Assembly (NCBI GenBank): GCA_003343995.1
Contig: QAKE01000040.1
Coordinates: 1 to 19,723 of the forward strand
DNA from: Bacillota bacterium
GTDB lineage: Bacteria; Bacillota; Clostridia; Christensenellales; Borkfalkiaceae
Reading direction: 5' to 3'
DNA length: 19,723 bases
Below the pieces are notes generated by a model. The model was not told the DNA's origin, did not search any database, and worked only from the letters and a program-made list of their open reading frames with translations. Positions 8,560 to 16,044 of this stretch are shown here, one piece after another; position 1 is the stretch's first letter, and each line of letters begins with the position of its first letter. The position numbers and the translations under genes were made by a program.

Positions 8560-9510
8560 ATGAAAACATATAAAATAAGCATCGTGTCAATTCTCATTCT
8601 GCTAGTTCTGGCCGGATGCAGTGACAGAAAGAAATACTTCGAAGATGAGCGATACGAAAAAATGGTATACATTGTAAGTGACAAGGACAATATACACAAC
8701 CTTGTTTACGATTTGGATGGTAAAGATAATAACATACGTTATTTATCAATAGCTTGTAGCGGTACCAATCCTACAGAAGAAGAAGCAACTATAACGCTTA
8801 CAGAAGACACTGTCCTTCTAGACGAATATAATTATACGAACTTCGTAGAGGATAAAAGTCGTTATGCTATCAAGATGAATGCAGAGGATTTTAAGATAGA
8901 AAGCAACAATATCAAATATTCGATAGGACAGCCTTATACATTGGTCCCTATCAATATAGATATGTCAGTTATTGAAAGTCTGAATCCCGATAAAACCTAC
9001 TTTATACCTATAGCCATAAAGGATGCAACTCCTTACCCTGTGGTAAAAAAGAAAGGAAATGTGCTACTGCAAATACATAGGAAAAACAAATATACCAGTA
9101 CAGCAGACCCCGTCAGCTATAATGCGTCAGGTTATGAAGGCAATGGCTACTTTCTAATTTCTAAAACGATGGTTCCTCTAACTAAAAATCAAGTAAGAGT
9201 TAATATCGGTACCAAAAGGTTACCGGCAGAACCGGAGAATCAGCCGGACTTCATCAAGAAAAATACAGTGATTATCGAAGTAGCTGATGACAACTCCCTG
9301 ACCGTAAAACCATATGATTCTGAAGAAATGGAAGTGGAAACAGTGGATGTCAAAGTAGCCCATCCGGGTGACAACGCCTATGCACTCTACAACAACCGGC
9401 TTGACCCGACAACTACGACCTTCTGTGTATGCTATAAGTATAGACTCAAAACTGGTAGTTGGACCGAAGTACGGGAAGCAATACGCTTACCGGTGATTGT
9501 TATAGAGTAA
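8560..9510 (+). CDS. DUF1735/DUF4361-type surface lipoprotein
   Basis: A 316-residue lipoprotein with the signal peptide ending LAGC (Cys20). The N-terminal half (about 35-175) resembles the DUF1735 beta-sandwich found in Bacteroides SusE-position proteins. The C-terminal half (about 180-316; GYEGNGYFLISKTMVPL and the closing FCVCYKYRL strand) resembles DUF4361. Proteins of this kind follow susD in many polysaccharide-utilisation loci and act as surface glycan-binding proteins. Here it is the last gene of the operon, 51 bases after susD. I assign the family from overall pattern, not from a search. No catalytic glutamate or aspartate motif of a glycoside hydrolase is seen. Confidence 0.8.
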   Translation: MKTYKISIVSILILLVLAGCSDRKKYFEDERYEKMVYIVSDKDNIHNLVYDLDGKDNNIRYLSIACSGTNPTEEEATITLTEDTVLLDEYNYTNFVEDKSRYAIKMNAEDFKIESNNIKYSIGQPYTLVPINIDMSVIESLNPDKTYFIPIAIKDATPYPVVKKKGNVLLQIHRKNKYTSTADPVSYNASGYEGNGYFLISKTMVPLTKNQVRVNIGTKRLPAEPENQPDFIKKNTVIIEVADDNSLTVKPYDSEEMEVETVDVKVAHPGDNAYALYNNRLDPTTTTFCVCYKYRLKTGSWTEVREAIRLPVIVIE

Positions 9511-9587
9511 ACAAGCCAAATAAAGACCTATTAATATAAATCGGGAATAACCATCCGAATCAAAAGAAGTTATTGCAAAAGTCTATA

Positions 9588-9631
9588 AGCTCTCCTCCCC
9601 CCTCCTCCTTTTTTAAGGAGAAGGGAGAGCT
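9588..9631 (+). other. C/T-rich long hairpin after the operon
   Basis: The arms AGCTCTCC (9588-9595) and GGAGAGCT (9624-9631) enclose a second stem, CTCCTT/AAGGAG (9605-9620), with a TTTT loop. It lies 78 bases after the last stop codon and has no T-run behind it, so it more likely protects the 3' end of the mRNA or marks a processing site than terminates transcription. Confidence 0.5.
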
Positions 9632-9736
9632 GAAGACCCGAAGAGCAGATAAAGCACAAACCATTATTATATTCATCCTGCCAATACCTTTTTAACAATA
9701 AGGCAGAGAAATAAAAAGCAATTATGGAATAAACAC

Positions 9737-9776
9737 AAAAAGTCCCTGTAAATTAATACTTTACAGGGACTTTTTT
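9737..9776 (+). terminator. Rho-independent terminator, probably bidirectional
   Basis: A perfect stem, AAGTCCCTGTAAA / TTTACAGGGACTT (9740-9752 and 9760-9772), with a 7-base loop. It is followed by T's on the + strand and preceded by A's, so it reads as a terminator both ways. It ends the SusC/SusD operon and would also stop transcription from the broken genes to its right. Confidence 0.9.
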
Positions 9777-9891
9777 CTTAAAGTGGAGAGACAGGAAACG
9801 ATTATTTTCCTTCTATCTTACTTATATACATCATTTTACCCATTTATATTTATCCAAGTACACCGAATAGTTTACCGCATAGATTTATTCC

Positions 9892-9929
9892 GCAAATTTA
9901 CCACTTTGCACCAATTTTCTGTGCAAAGT
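9892..9929 (-). promoter_or_regulatory. Dyad and promoter-like site downstream of broken HTH gene
   Basis: ACTTTGCAC (9903-9911) and GTGCAAAGT (9921-9929) form a perfect 9-bp inverted repeat. Next to it, read on the - strand, is GTAAATTTGC (9901-9892). This fits the Bacteroides -7 element TAnnTTTG and also the GTAnnTTTGC core known as the target of CTnDOT-type elements. A TTTG lies 23 bases upstream of TAAATTTG, slightly long for a promoter. No gene follows it on the - strand apart from a 12-codon ORF, so it may be a relic promoter or att-like site. Confidence 0.35.
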
Positions 9930-9957
9930 CAAGAAGGTATTCCCAACTTTCTATATA

Positions 9958-10247
9958 TTATTGAACCCTAGAAACATAATTATTCTCTAAGATACCCAAC
10001 AAATCACTCTCTTTGTATAGCAGTTTTCCAAACAGGGAGATGTAGGGCATTTCGCAGTTATCCCTATATCCCTGCTAAGTTCGCTTAGAGATATTTAAAA
10101 GTGTACAAACTTGTTCACCCGTCAGGTAACGTTCTCCATTTAAAGGAAGCTTATAAATTAACAAGACATCCTCAATTTTCTTGGAGAGTTCGTCTATCCA
10201 CTCAACATCTCCAGACAATCCTCTATCGTTATCAATTCTTTACACAT
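9958..10247 (-). pseudogene. Broken small helix-turn-helix DNA-binding protein
   Basis: Read on the - strand from ATG 10247, the product starts MCKELITIEDCLEML and then needs a frameshift (near 10190-10200) to continue as DELSKKIEDVL, LNGERYLTGEQVCTLLNISK, RT-stop-QGYRDN and FGKLLYKESDLLGILENN. This is the pattern of the small excisionase-like HTH proteins common in Bacteroides: ERYLT, then LL-x-I/V-S-x-RTLQ-x-YR, then GKLLY. The in-frame TAG at 10075-10077 sits where the family normally has the Leu of RTLQ. With a frameshift and a nonsense codon in the HTH core, it cannot make a normal protein. Confidence 0.7.
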
Positions 10248-10257
10248 ACAATGCATA

Positions 10258-10421
10258 TTATTTTTCAAAGGTTATTTTATTTATGTGGCTATGGGCTATC
10301 AATTTTTCTATATCATTAGTCTTATAATATATTTTGCGACCTATTGTGGAGAAACCGATAATACAACGTTCACGATATGTTTGTAGCGTTCTTAAAGGAA
10401 ACTTAAAGAAGTTGAATCAAT
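10258..10421 (-). pseudogene. Fragment of a second helix-turn-helix protein, 5' end lost
   Basis: Read on the - strand, one frame gives RLIQLL-stop-VS and the next gives FPLRTLQTYRE, then IIGFSTIGRKIYYKTNDIEK before a TAA at 10258. Joined, these give the typical HTH core (LIQLL-x-VS-x-RTLQ-x-YR ... GRKIYYK-x-x-D-I-E-K-L). The N-terminal region is missing: the coding signal stops at about 10421, exactly where the TPR remnant ends, so a deletion probably joined the two. It lies 10 bases upstream of the other broken HTH gene, as in paired HTH genes of this kind. Confidence 0.65.
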
Positions 10422-10877
10422 CTATTCATAGTACAATTCACCAAATTGGCTGTACAAAAGCTCTACATAATAGGGCTCATTAGTATCTCTTAGTTTCTCT
10501 TCAATTTCTAAGAAAAGACATAACGTTTCCAGTTTGTCTCCTGCACGCAGTTTAATCCGTCCCAAATAATAGAGAGTTTTGCATTGATGGCGTAAATCTT
10601 GAGGATGATGTTTATAATGGCTCCAAGCCCGACGAATGAGCGAATCATTGGTTACTTTGATGTAGTTTTTGTCCAAAGATTCCGAATAAAGTAATGCTTA
10701 TCTAGCCTGTTCAGCCTGATTTCCTTCCAGCTTTAGTTATTGTAATATTGATAAGGCACTGTCCGACTAATTCTGTAACAGTGCTTCCGCTTCGTCGAGC
10801 TGGGATATCTGTTCTCTATTATAACATCCTGTAAAAAAGAGAATTGCTAATAATCCCAATATAATCCTGCATTTCAT
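10422..10877 (-). pseudogene. Broken TPR-type sensory lipoprotein
   Basis: From ATG 10877 on the - strand a single frame of 152 codons gives a lipoprotein signal (MKCRIILGLLAILFFTGC), then REQISQLDEAEALLQ, SDSALSILQ, and a TPR-like stretch with CKTLYYLGRIKLRAGDK and LYSQFGELYYE. This matches the start of the Bacteroides TPR proteins that resemble histidine kinases or LuxR regulators (the 'xxRPDSAL' motif follows a helical repeat). Three stops interrupt it: TAG 10767-10769, TAA 10737-10739, TAA 10698-10700. The last probably replaces a Tyr codon and the middle one a Gln codon. The rest of the gene is gone. The frame is otherwise conserved, so the decay is fairly recent. Confidence 0.75.
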
Positions 10878-11353
10878 GTCGTGAATATAAAAAAATATTT
10901 CGGATTAAATTGAGGAGCATCATATCTTTATTCTTTCCCTTATGAGTGTATTCAATTTAAATAAGTATATTTATGATGACATTTTATGCTTAGATAGGTA
11001 GACGTTATGAATGGCATATCAGGTACAAAAACGTTCATGAAATATATAAATCTCTATTTTATAATGTTTATATATTTTAACATTACTGCCATATATGTAT
11101 TTTTTTTGGGGGGGGATTAAACAAAATATACGTAAGTTTTGTTTTTATACGACAGTTTATTCTGCTTTGTCCTTTCAATTTGAAATGATGAACATTTTCT
11201 AATATTAGTAAAAAACAGATAGCTACTATTAGCCATGTTTTTTTATTCGAATAAATAAATGAAGGATTCATAATAAAACTATTTTTCCCAAAGAACAAAG
11301 ATGATTTACGAATATATTTTCTAATTATTTTTTTTAGTAAATAGTATATAGTT
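10878..11353. other. AT-rich gap upstream of the AraC regulator
   Basis: I see no gene here. The stretch is strongly AT-rich and includes an abrupt T8G8 tract at 11100-11115 (see the separate entry). It must hold the promoter of the AraC-type gene, but no full TAnnTTTG match was found. TAAGTTTT at about 11131 is the closest and is not convincing. Confidence 0.5.
11100..11115. repeat. T8G8 homopolymer tract
   Basis: Eight T followed directly by eight G, 238 bases before the start of the AraC-family gene, in an otherwise AT-rich non-coding stretch. Long G runs are rare in such DNA and are prone to slippage. A length change could move promoter elements or alter a leader RNA. The tract is seen directly; any effect is inferred. 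Confidence 0.9.
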
Positions 11354-12217
11354 ATGCAAATAAAAAATGGTCTTGATGATTGTGCATGTTGTAGTTCAAA
11401 TGGGTCGGATACACATCGTCGGTTTGTAAAACGTGAATTTGAACAATGGGAAAGGATTTCATTTCCACCGGAAGCCGGATATATATTGTTTATCTTGGAA
11501 GGGGAAATAAAAATTGAGAACACTAAAGAAGTTAATGTCTGTGGAATAAATCGGATGATATTACTTGGATATAATCACGAATATCATATTAAGGCAGTGA
11601 CAAAGGGGCTAATGCTTGTTCTCTCTTTCACGACTCATTATCATGTATGCGTGAATATAAATGCTGAAAGAGTTTGGCGGGCTATGAAGTCGTTGAAATA
11701 TCAGTTTAATACTCTGGAAATGGTTACTCCTATGTTGGATTTTGTCAAATCTGTCCTGTTTTATTTGGATCAAAAAATATACTGTGATTATTTACAAGAA
11801 TCTAAAGCTGTGGAAATCTTTATTATATACAGATTCTTCTATACTTCTGAAGAGCTGGCTCATTTCTTCTATCCTGTTTTATATAAAGATTTGTCTTTTG
11901 ATACTTTAGTGAGAACAAATTTTAATCAAGCAAAAACAGTACAGGAGTTGGCAGATTTGTGTGGTTATAGTCTATCCAAATTCAAAGGAGTATTTGTCAG
12001 GCATTTCGGAATTTCACCTTACCAGTGGATGCAGCAACAAAAAATATCCAAAATCAAGGCTAGTCTATTAGATAAGACGATTCCTATTAAATCTATCGCC
12101 TATGAATTGGGGTTTGTCGATCAATCTCACCTGAATGCATTTTGCAAGAAATATTTAAATGCGACACCTTTACAAATAAGAAATAGTTCGGAAGTTAAAA
12201 AACAATCAGAAAATTGA
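11354..12217 (+). CDS. AraC-family transcriptional regulator of the fimbrial locus
   Basis: A 287-residue regulator. The N-terminal part (about 25-105) looks like a cupin-type sensing domain (FPPEAGYILFILEGEIKIEN). The C-terminal 90 residues carry the two AraC helix-turn-helix units: TVQELADLCGYSLSKFKGVF followed by RHFGISPYQW, then IKSIAYELGFVDQSHLNAF followed by CKKYLNATP. It points towards the fimbrial operon and their ends are 95 bases apart. AraC-type regulators next to type V fimbrial operons are common, so control of that operon is likely. Tandem 21-bp repeats upstream of the operon are candidate binding sites. The ATG at 11354 follows an A/T-rich leader with no clear Shine-Dalgarno, which is usual in this group. 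Confidence 0.92.
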   Translation: MQIKNGLDDCACCSSNGSDTHRRFVKREFEQWERISFPPEAGYILFILEGEIKIENTKEVNVCGINRMILLGYNHEYHIKAVTKGLMLVLSFTTHYHVCVNINAERVWRAMKSLKYQFNTLEMVTPMLDFVKSVLFYLDQKIYCDYLQESKAVEIFIIYRFFYTSEELAHFFYPVLYKDLSFDTLVRTNFNQAKTVQELADLCGYSLSKFKGVFVRHFGISPYQWMQQQKISKIKASLLDKTIPIKSIAYELGFVDQSHLNAFCKKYLNATPLQIRNSSEVKKQSEN

Positions 12218-12312
12218 AGTGACTTTTAATATATAAACTCCCTTTTATCTTAGTCTATATCATAAATGAAATTGGCTAAAATAAAGGGAAGCTTAACTTG
12301 CTTTTCAACTAT
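12218..12312. other. Convergent gap between regulator and tip gene
   Basis: A short stretch where the AraC gene and the fimbrial operon meet tail to tail. TCCCTTTTAT near 12241 and ATAAAGGGA near 12284 could pair across a long loop, but this is weak and I do not call a terminator. Confidence 0.4.
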
Positions 12313-14892
12313 TTATTCGGGAACACATCGTAAACTCATTCCATGTTTTCTGGTGGAGGATAATTGTCCGGTACCGAACGAAGATCCAACTAAATACCAC
12401 ATATCCGTGCCGTTAGGACCAGAAGATGATAAAAGAAAACCAGCCTCTCCTCCTTCTACAAGTGCTCCTTGCTCGGAATGTCTATTTCCTGCGGCCGGAA
12501 TGAAAAGAGAAGCATTTTCGCGTAAACTACCAGAAACCGGATTAAAAAGAAGGCTCCCAACATATGCTACATCTTTAGTAGTCCAGGAAACCGCAGTATT
12601 GCTTGCTATGGCACTGCCTCCTTCTCCGGGGCTCGCTATAAAAGAATTATTGTGGTCTCTTCGGTCAAAATATCCATCTGCATAGAATCCCCATCTAAGA
12701 TTTGCATCGTTAAAATTATCACCGACTGTAGGGGTAGCATATAAGGACTGCCTAATCTCGGAGTTTTTTATGGCAGTGCTACTAGCGTTCAATGCAACGG
12801 TGATAGTAGAACCGTCATTAGGGCGGCGATATCCAGGAGGACAACTTTCAGAAGTTGCCTTTAGCGTAGACCAGAAACTACCGGTTGGAATATCATACCA
12901 TATGACGGGTGTTATGGGATTAACAGGGTTATATGCTAAGGGGCCATAAGTAAGCACCTCTGACCATTGAAATAGTGCTCCGGCTTGGGTGGGATAATCT
13001 GTAAACACAGCGTTTGACCTATTAGGGAGGATTTCGACAAGTTCATCATTGTTCGTCAAATCCGATGCTGTGACATTATACGCACAAAACTGTACTGCGG
13101 CAGAGCCACGTGAATCGTCACTGGGATACATCAGATAATCAGGCTTTTCACCTTGTCGTATATAAATGATGTGATACTTTTGTGGGGTACCATAACGAAG
13201 GAGTACCAATGCATAGCGTGCCGGATTGTTCCCTGTCGCTGCATAAGTGGAAGTCAGCCCTATACGGAAATAAATATAGTTTCCTGCTCCACTGACAGCA
13301 GTACCTGATGCCGATGATACATATCCGGACACTGCATATGTAGCGTCATAGGTAAGCATGTTGGCCGGGGTTTCAGTGGACGAATGATAGGTAATTCCAG
13401 TATCATCGGATATATCATTGCTGAATACGATATCTCCGGCATTCCACCCTGGTCCCAGCCAGTAAACTGAAGCATCCCATTTCCCAGAACGTACCGTGTT
13501 AGTGCCAACCGGAATACGAATGATGCGTTCTCCCGTCTGACCTGCTTTCCAGAAAGCACCGACGTATTCACCTGACATATAAGTATCACGTACTGTTGTC
13601 ATAGGATAATCAGGCAATTGGATAACCTCTATAAAAGCACCTGCAGGGGCGATGACATTATTAATAGTTCCTGTAATTTCAACACTTGTACTGGGGTTTG
13701 CAGTAGGTTTCCATACATATAATTTCTTTGTCCCCGTACCTGTAAATTGAGTAGTTGTACCTGGAGTGGACCCATCCAGGTTGCGGACATTGGCAGCGGG
13801 TAATGTTCCGTTTGCCCAATTAAGGATATCTGTCAGATTATCACATATCAGGAAGTCGGAGTTATTAATAGCAATCGTCCAGTCTAATGAAGATCCGTTG
13901 GCTACTATTACGTTGAATTCAGAGAATCCTCCCATTGGAGGTAAAACTATTTTTTCTGGAGTCAGTAGCAGTGCTGCTTCCGGGGTGATTGACAAGGTAT
14001 AGTTGATAAACTGTCCTGCTCCCCAAGTCAGTCCTTCAAGATCAAAATCAAAGTTTCTTCCTGAATTGAGCTCTACGGACAGGGTAGCTCCGGATGTCAA
14101 AGTTTGTGGAACCATCATCAGGTATCCTCCACCTGTATTTACAAGTTCTGCTGTAGATCCCAAGTATACACCGTCGTCCACTATGGCTTCGAAATTTTCG
14201 TTCGTTGCTCCGGCAAGATTCCAGGACGGAGTTCCGTCAGTTGCTATGCTAAGTCTTCCGGATTTCTTAACACCTTTGACTGTTATCTTTTCTATTTTCT
14301 CTCCATTGCCCGAAGCCTTGAATCCAATACAAGTGAGAGCATGTCTCATCTGGAAGTTGACTGATGATGAGCCGTTATTCGTTTTATTGCGATCTTGCAA
14401 GAGGGCTGAAACCATTAAGTCCGGTTGATCGGAGCAATTTATAGGTACAGTATAATCGATGGAAGGAATGCCTATAGTCACATTCATAGTAATGCCATTG
14501 GTGGCAGTAGCATGTGGTGAATAGGCGAAAAAACTGACATTGGCATCAATAGCTTGGGGCCAATATACAGGGTTGTCATAACTCCAGACACCTCCTGTGC
14601 TAGTGATTTGAATATTATTCATAAAATTTGGGGTAGCAGTTGCTCCCTTAGCGCCCCAATTATTAGTGTTTCCATTGCCGGTATAATAAGCAAACACTCC
14701 CATATTCGGCATATCATTGGCAGACGAAATGGGTAGACCACGTGACTGGGGAATATCAGATGATGTTGTAAACTGTATCCCGTTAGTCTCGTAATCGTAA
14801 CTGATTAAGTCAGTTGTTTCTGTGCAGGAGACTGTTAAGAAAGAAGCCGCCAGACACATAAATGTCAATTTGAAAGTCTCCATAAATTTCAT
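12313..14892 (-). CDS. Tip fimbrillin with C-terminal FISUMP domain
   Basis: An 859-residue lipoprotein, last gene of the operon. The signal peptide ends TVSC (Cys23). An Arg51-Gly52 site lies at the usual place for Arg-specific processing of fimbrillin-type proteins. Residues about 30-305 resemble a Mfa-like fimbrillin domain (VFAYYTG, NPVYWPQ, FFAYSPHA, MRHALTCIGFKA). Residues about 310-420 look like a BACON/Ig-like beta-sandwich. The last about 240 residues match the FISUMP pattern: CPPGYRRPNDGS, then LRENASLFIPAAGNR, GFLLSSS, MWYL and HGMSLRCVPE. FISUMP domains are proposed to have a C-type-lectin-like fold, so this would be the adhesive tip. It lacks the polymerising C-terminal strand of stalk subunits, as expected for a tip. 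A hairpin precedes it. Confidence 0.85.
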   Translation of the reverse strand: MKFMETFKLTFMCLAASFLTVSCTETTDLISYDYETNGIQFTTSSDIPQSRGLPISSANDMPNMGVFAYYTGNGNTNNWGAKGATATPNFMNNIQITSTGGVWSYDNPVYWPQAIDANVSFFAYSPHATATNGITMNVTIGIPSIDYTVPINCSDQPDLMVSALLQDRNKTNNGSSSVNFQMRHALTCIGFKASGNGEKIEKITVKGVKKSGRLSIATDGTPSWNLAGATNENFEAIVDDGVYLGSTAELVNTGGGYLMMVPQTLTSGATLSVELNSGRNFDFDLEGLTWGAGQFINYTLSITPEAALLLTPEKIVLPPMGGFSEFNVIVANGSSLDWTIAINNSDFLICDNLTDILNWANGTLPAANVRNLDGSTPGTTTQFTGTGTKKLYVWKPTANPSTSVEITGTINNVIAPAGAFIEVIQLPDYPMTTVRDTYMSGEYVGAFWKAGQTGERIIRIPVGTNTVRSGKWDASVYWLGPGWNAGDIVFSNDISDDTGITYHSSTETPANMLTYDATYAVSGYVSSASGTAVSGAGNYIYFRIGLTSTYAATGNNPARYALVLLRYGTPQKYHIIYIRQGEKPDYLMYPSDDSRGSAAVQFCAYNVTASDLTNNDELVEILPNRSNAVFTDYPTQAGALFQWSEVLTYGPLAYNPVNPITPVIWYDIPTGSFWSTLKATSESCPPGYRRPNDGSTITVALNASSTAIKNSEIRQSLYATPTVGDNFNDANLRWGFYADGYFDRRDHNNSFIASPGEGGSAIASNTAVSWTTKDVAYVGSLLFNPVSGSLRENASLFIPAAGNRHSEQGALVEGGEAGFLLSSSGPNGTDMWYLVGSSFGTGQLSSTRKHGMSLRCVPE

Positions 14893-14910
14893 TGTCTAAA
14901 TCTGATAAAG

Positions 14911-14935
14911 GGCTGGAAAATATAATTTTCCAGCC
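14911..14935 (-). other. Hairpin between stalk and tip genes
   Basis: GGCTGGAAAA (14911-14920) and TTTTCCAGCC (14926-14935) form a perfect 10-bp stem with a 5-base loop. It lies 19 bases after the stalk stop codon and 18 before the tip start. There is no U-tract after it on the - strand (CTTTATC follows), so partial termination, RNA processing or 3' protection of the stalk message are all possible. Any of these would give more stalk than tip protein. Confidence 0.75.
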
Positions 14936-14954
14936 TGTAATAATAATCCGAAAA

Positions 14955-15896
14955 TTAAGGTTGAGGTAATGGAGTATCTGTACCTCCCACTGTATCCCAA
15001 TCGGCAACGTTAGCGGAGAATGTAATAATGTTGAAGATGTTTTCTCCCCCCCCGCCTGTTGAGTCATCGGCGATAGTTAAATTTAGCATATAGTGTTTAC
15101 CCATGCCAAATGTGTTAGCGGACACAGTACCTACCGCGGGTACATCACCTGACTTAATTGTATATTGTGACAAATTACCACTATAAATTATGTGATCATT
15201 AGCATCTTTGACCACGATTCCAGCTGTCACCTGTATGGTACAACCAATTGAACTTTGTGGCATAATCATATATGAAGCAGCTCCTGTATAAGAGGCGGTA
15301 GTTGCATTAGGCGCAGTCCACGCAGCGTCGGCAGTTTTAGGATCAATGGTTCCTCCCGTTGATTGAACTCCCAGATCGGCAGTAATCCCGGTTGTAGTAA
15401 GAGTATAACCTGCAGTTATCAGATCTTGGCTCAATGAAGCTGTTACACTGATTTTAGCCAGCTTATGAGCAAATTCAAAAGCAACAGTACCGGCACTCAA
15501 ACCTGTTTTAGGATTGGCAATAGTAAAATCTTCAGCTGCATTACTGGGAACAGTATAAGCTATTGAAAGAGTCGGGTAAGTACCTGTTGCTGTAACAGTT
15601 GCCGGAGCCCATGAGTAAAAGTCTACTGTCCCGGTAGTTGGCCAGTAATAAGGACCATTTTGAGGTAAATTGGTTGTACCATTAGCCACATCGTTGATGA
15701 ACCAGTTACTATTAGTAGCACCACTCCAGACTGCATAAACTTTGTAATTTGAATTATTATCATTTGCAGCACGTGTCACCTTATCGTTCAAATTCGAAAA
15801 CTTAATTTCTTTTTGTCCAACAGAAGTTTCTTCAAGTTCAGCTTGCGAGCAACTAGCCAGAATTATAGCTACCGCCATTGTAAAAATCTTTTTCAT
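14955..15896 (-). CDS. Stalk fimbrillin (Mfa-like family)
   Basis: A 313-residue lipoprotein precursor of the major pilus subunit. The signal peptide ends LASC (Cys16). KVTRAAND gives an Arg42-Ala43 site where an Arg-specific protease would remove the N-terminal strand, as in Porphyromonas FimA and Mfa1. The body is an Mfa-like fimbrillin fold (YYWPTTGTVDFYSWAP, then VAFEFAHKLAKISVTA). It ends FNIITFSANVADWDTVGG, the typical closing strand that would fill the groove of the next subunit. A run of eight G (C8 at 15046-15053 on the + strand) encodes Gly-Gly-Gly at about residues 282-284, just before this strand. Losing one G would fuse the protein to a foreign tail of about 80 residues; gaining one would end it after about 10. 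Confidence 0.93.
   Translation of the reverse strand: MKKIFTMAVAIILASCSQAELEETSVGQKEIKFSNLNDKVTRAANDNNSNYKVYAVWSGATNSNWFINDVANGTTNLPQNGPYYWPTTGTVDFYSWAPATVTATGTYPTLSIAYTVPSNAAEDFTIANPKTGLSAGTVAFEFAHKLAKISVTASLSQDLITAGYTLTTTGITADLGVQSTGGTIDPKTADAAWTAPNATTASYTGAASYMIMPQSSIGCTIQVTAGIVVKDANDHIIYSGNLSQYTIKSGDVPAVGTVSANTFGMGKHYMLNLTIADDSTGGGGENIFNIITFSANVADWDTVGGTDTPLPQP
15046..15053 (-). repeat. G8 tract in the stalk fimbrillin gene
   Basis: Eight C on the + strand, so eight G in the coding strand of the stalk gene, shortly before the C-terminal strand. The present length keeps the normal fimbrillin ending in frame. It is a candidate slipped-strand on/off switch. Confidence 0.9.
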
Positions 15897-16044
15897 TTCT
15901 TTTTTTATTTAGTATTAATCTAATTGTTTACATCAGTTTTTGCTTGGCAAACAACTGAATTTCCGTATAGTTACTTCAAAGTAAACTATCTTGTTTCTTT
16001 TATTTCCTATTTACATACTCCAATTCTTTTTTTAGACATTACAA
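15897..16044 (-). other. Gap between anchor and stalk genes, with a dyad
   Basis: A 148-base gap, long for an operon interior. It holds a tight palindrome TTACTTCAAAGTAA (15971-15984), read in the same sense on both strands, flanked by AG/AACT. It may hold a secondary promoter or a processing site for the abundant stalk gene. TTACTTTG on the - strand is one base off the -7 consensus. No coding signal. Confidence 0.35.

Noticed and set aside
9783..10319. Two + strand ORFs of 62 and 72 codons
   Set aside because: The - strand carries recognisable, though broken, HTH protein sequence here, so these are shadows.
11083..11523. A 146-codon - strand ORF over the AraC gene start
   Set aside because: It overlaps a convincing AraC-family gene and reads through AT-rich non-coding DNA.
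12266..12685. A 139-codon + strand ORF at the end of the fimbrial operon
   Set aside because: It overlaps the FISUMP coding sequence on the other strand and shows no family features.
14810..15067. An 85-codon - strand ORF across the stalk-tip junction
   Set aside because: It is out of frame with both real genes. It is only of interest as the frame that a one-base loss in the G8 tract would enter.
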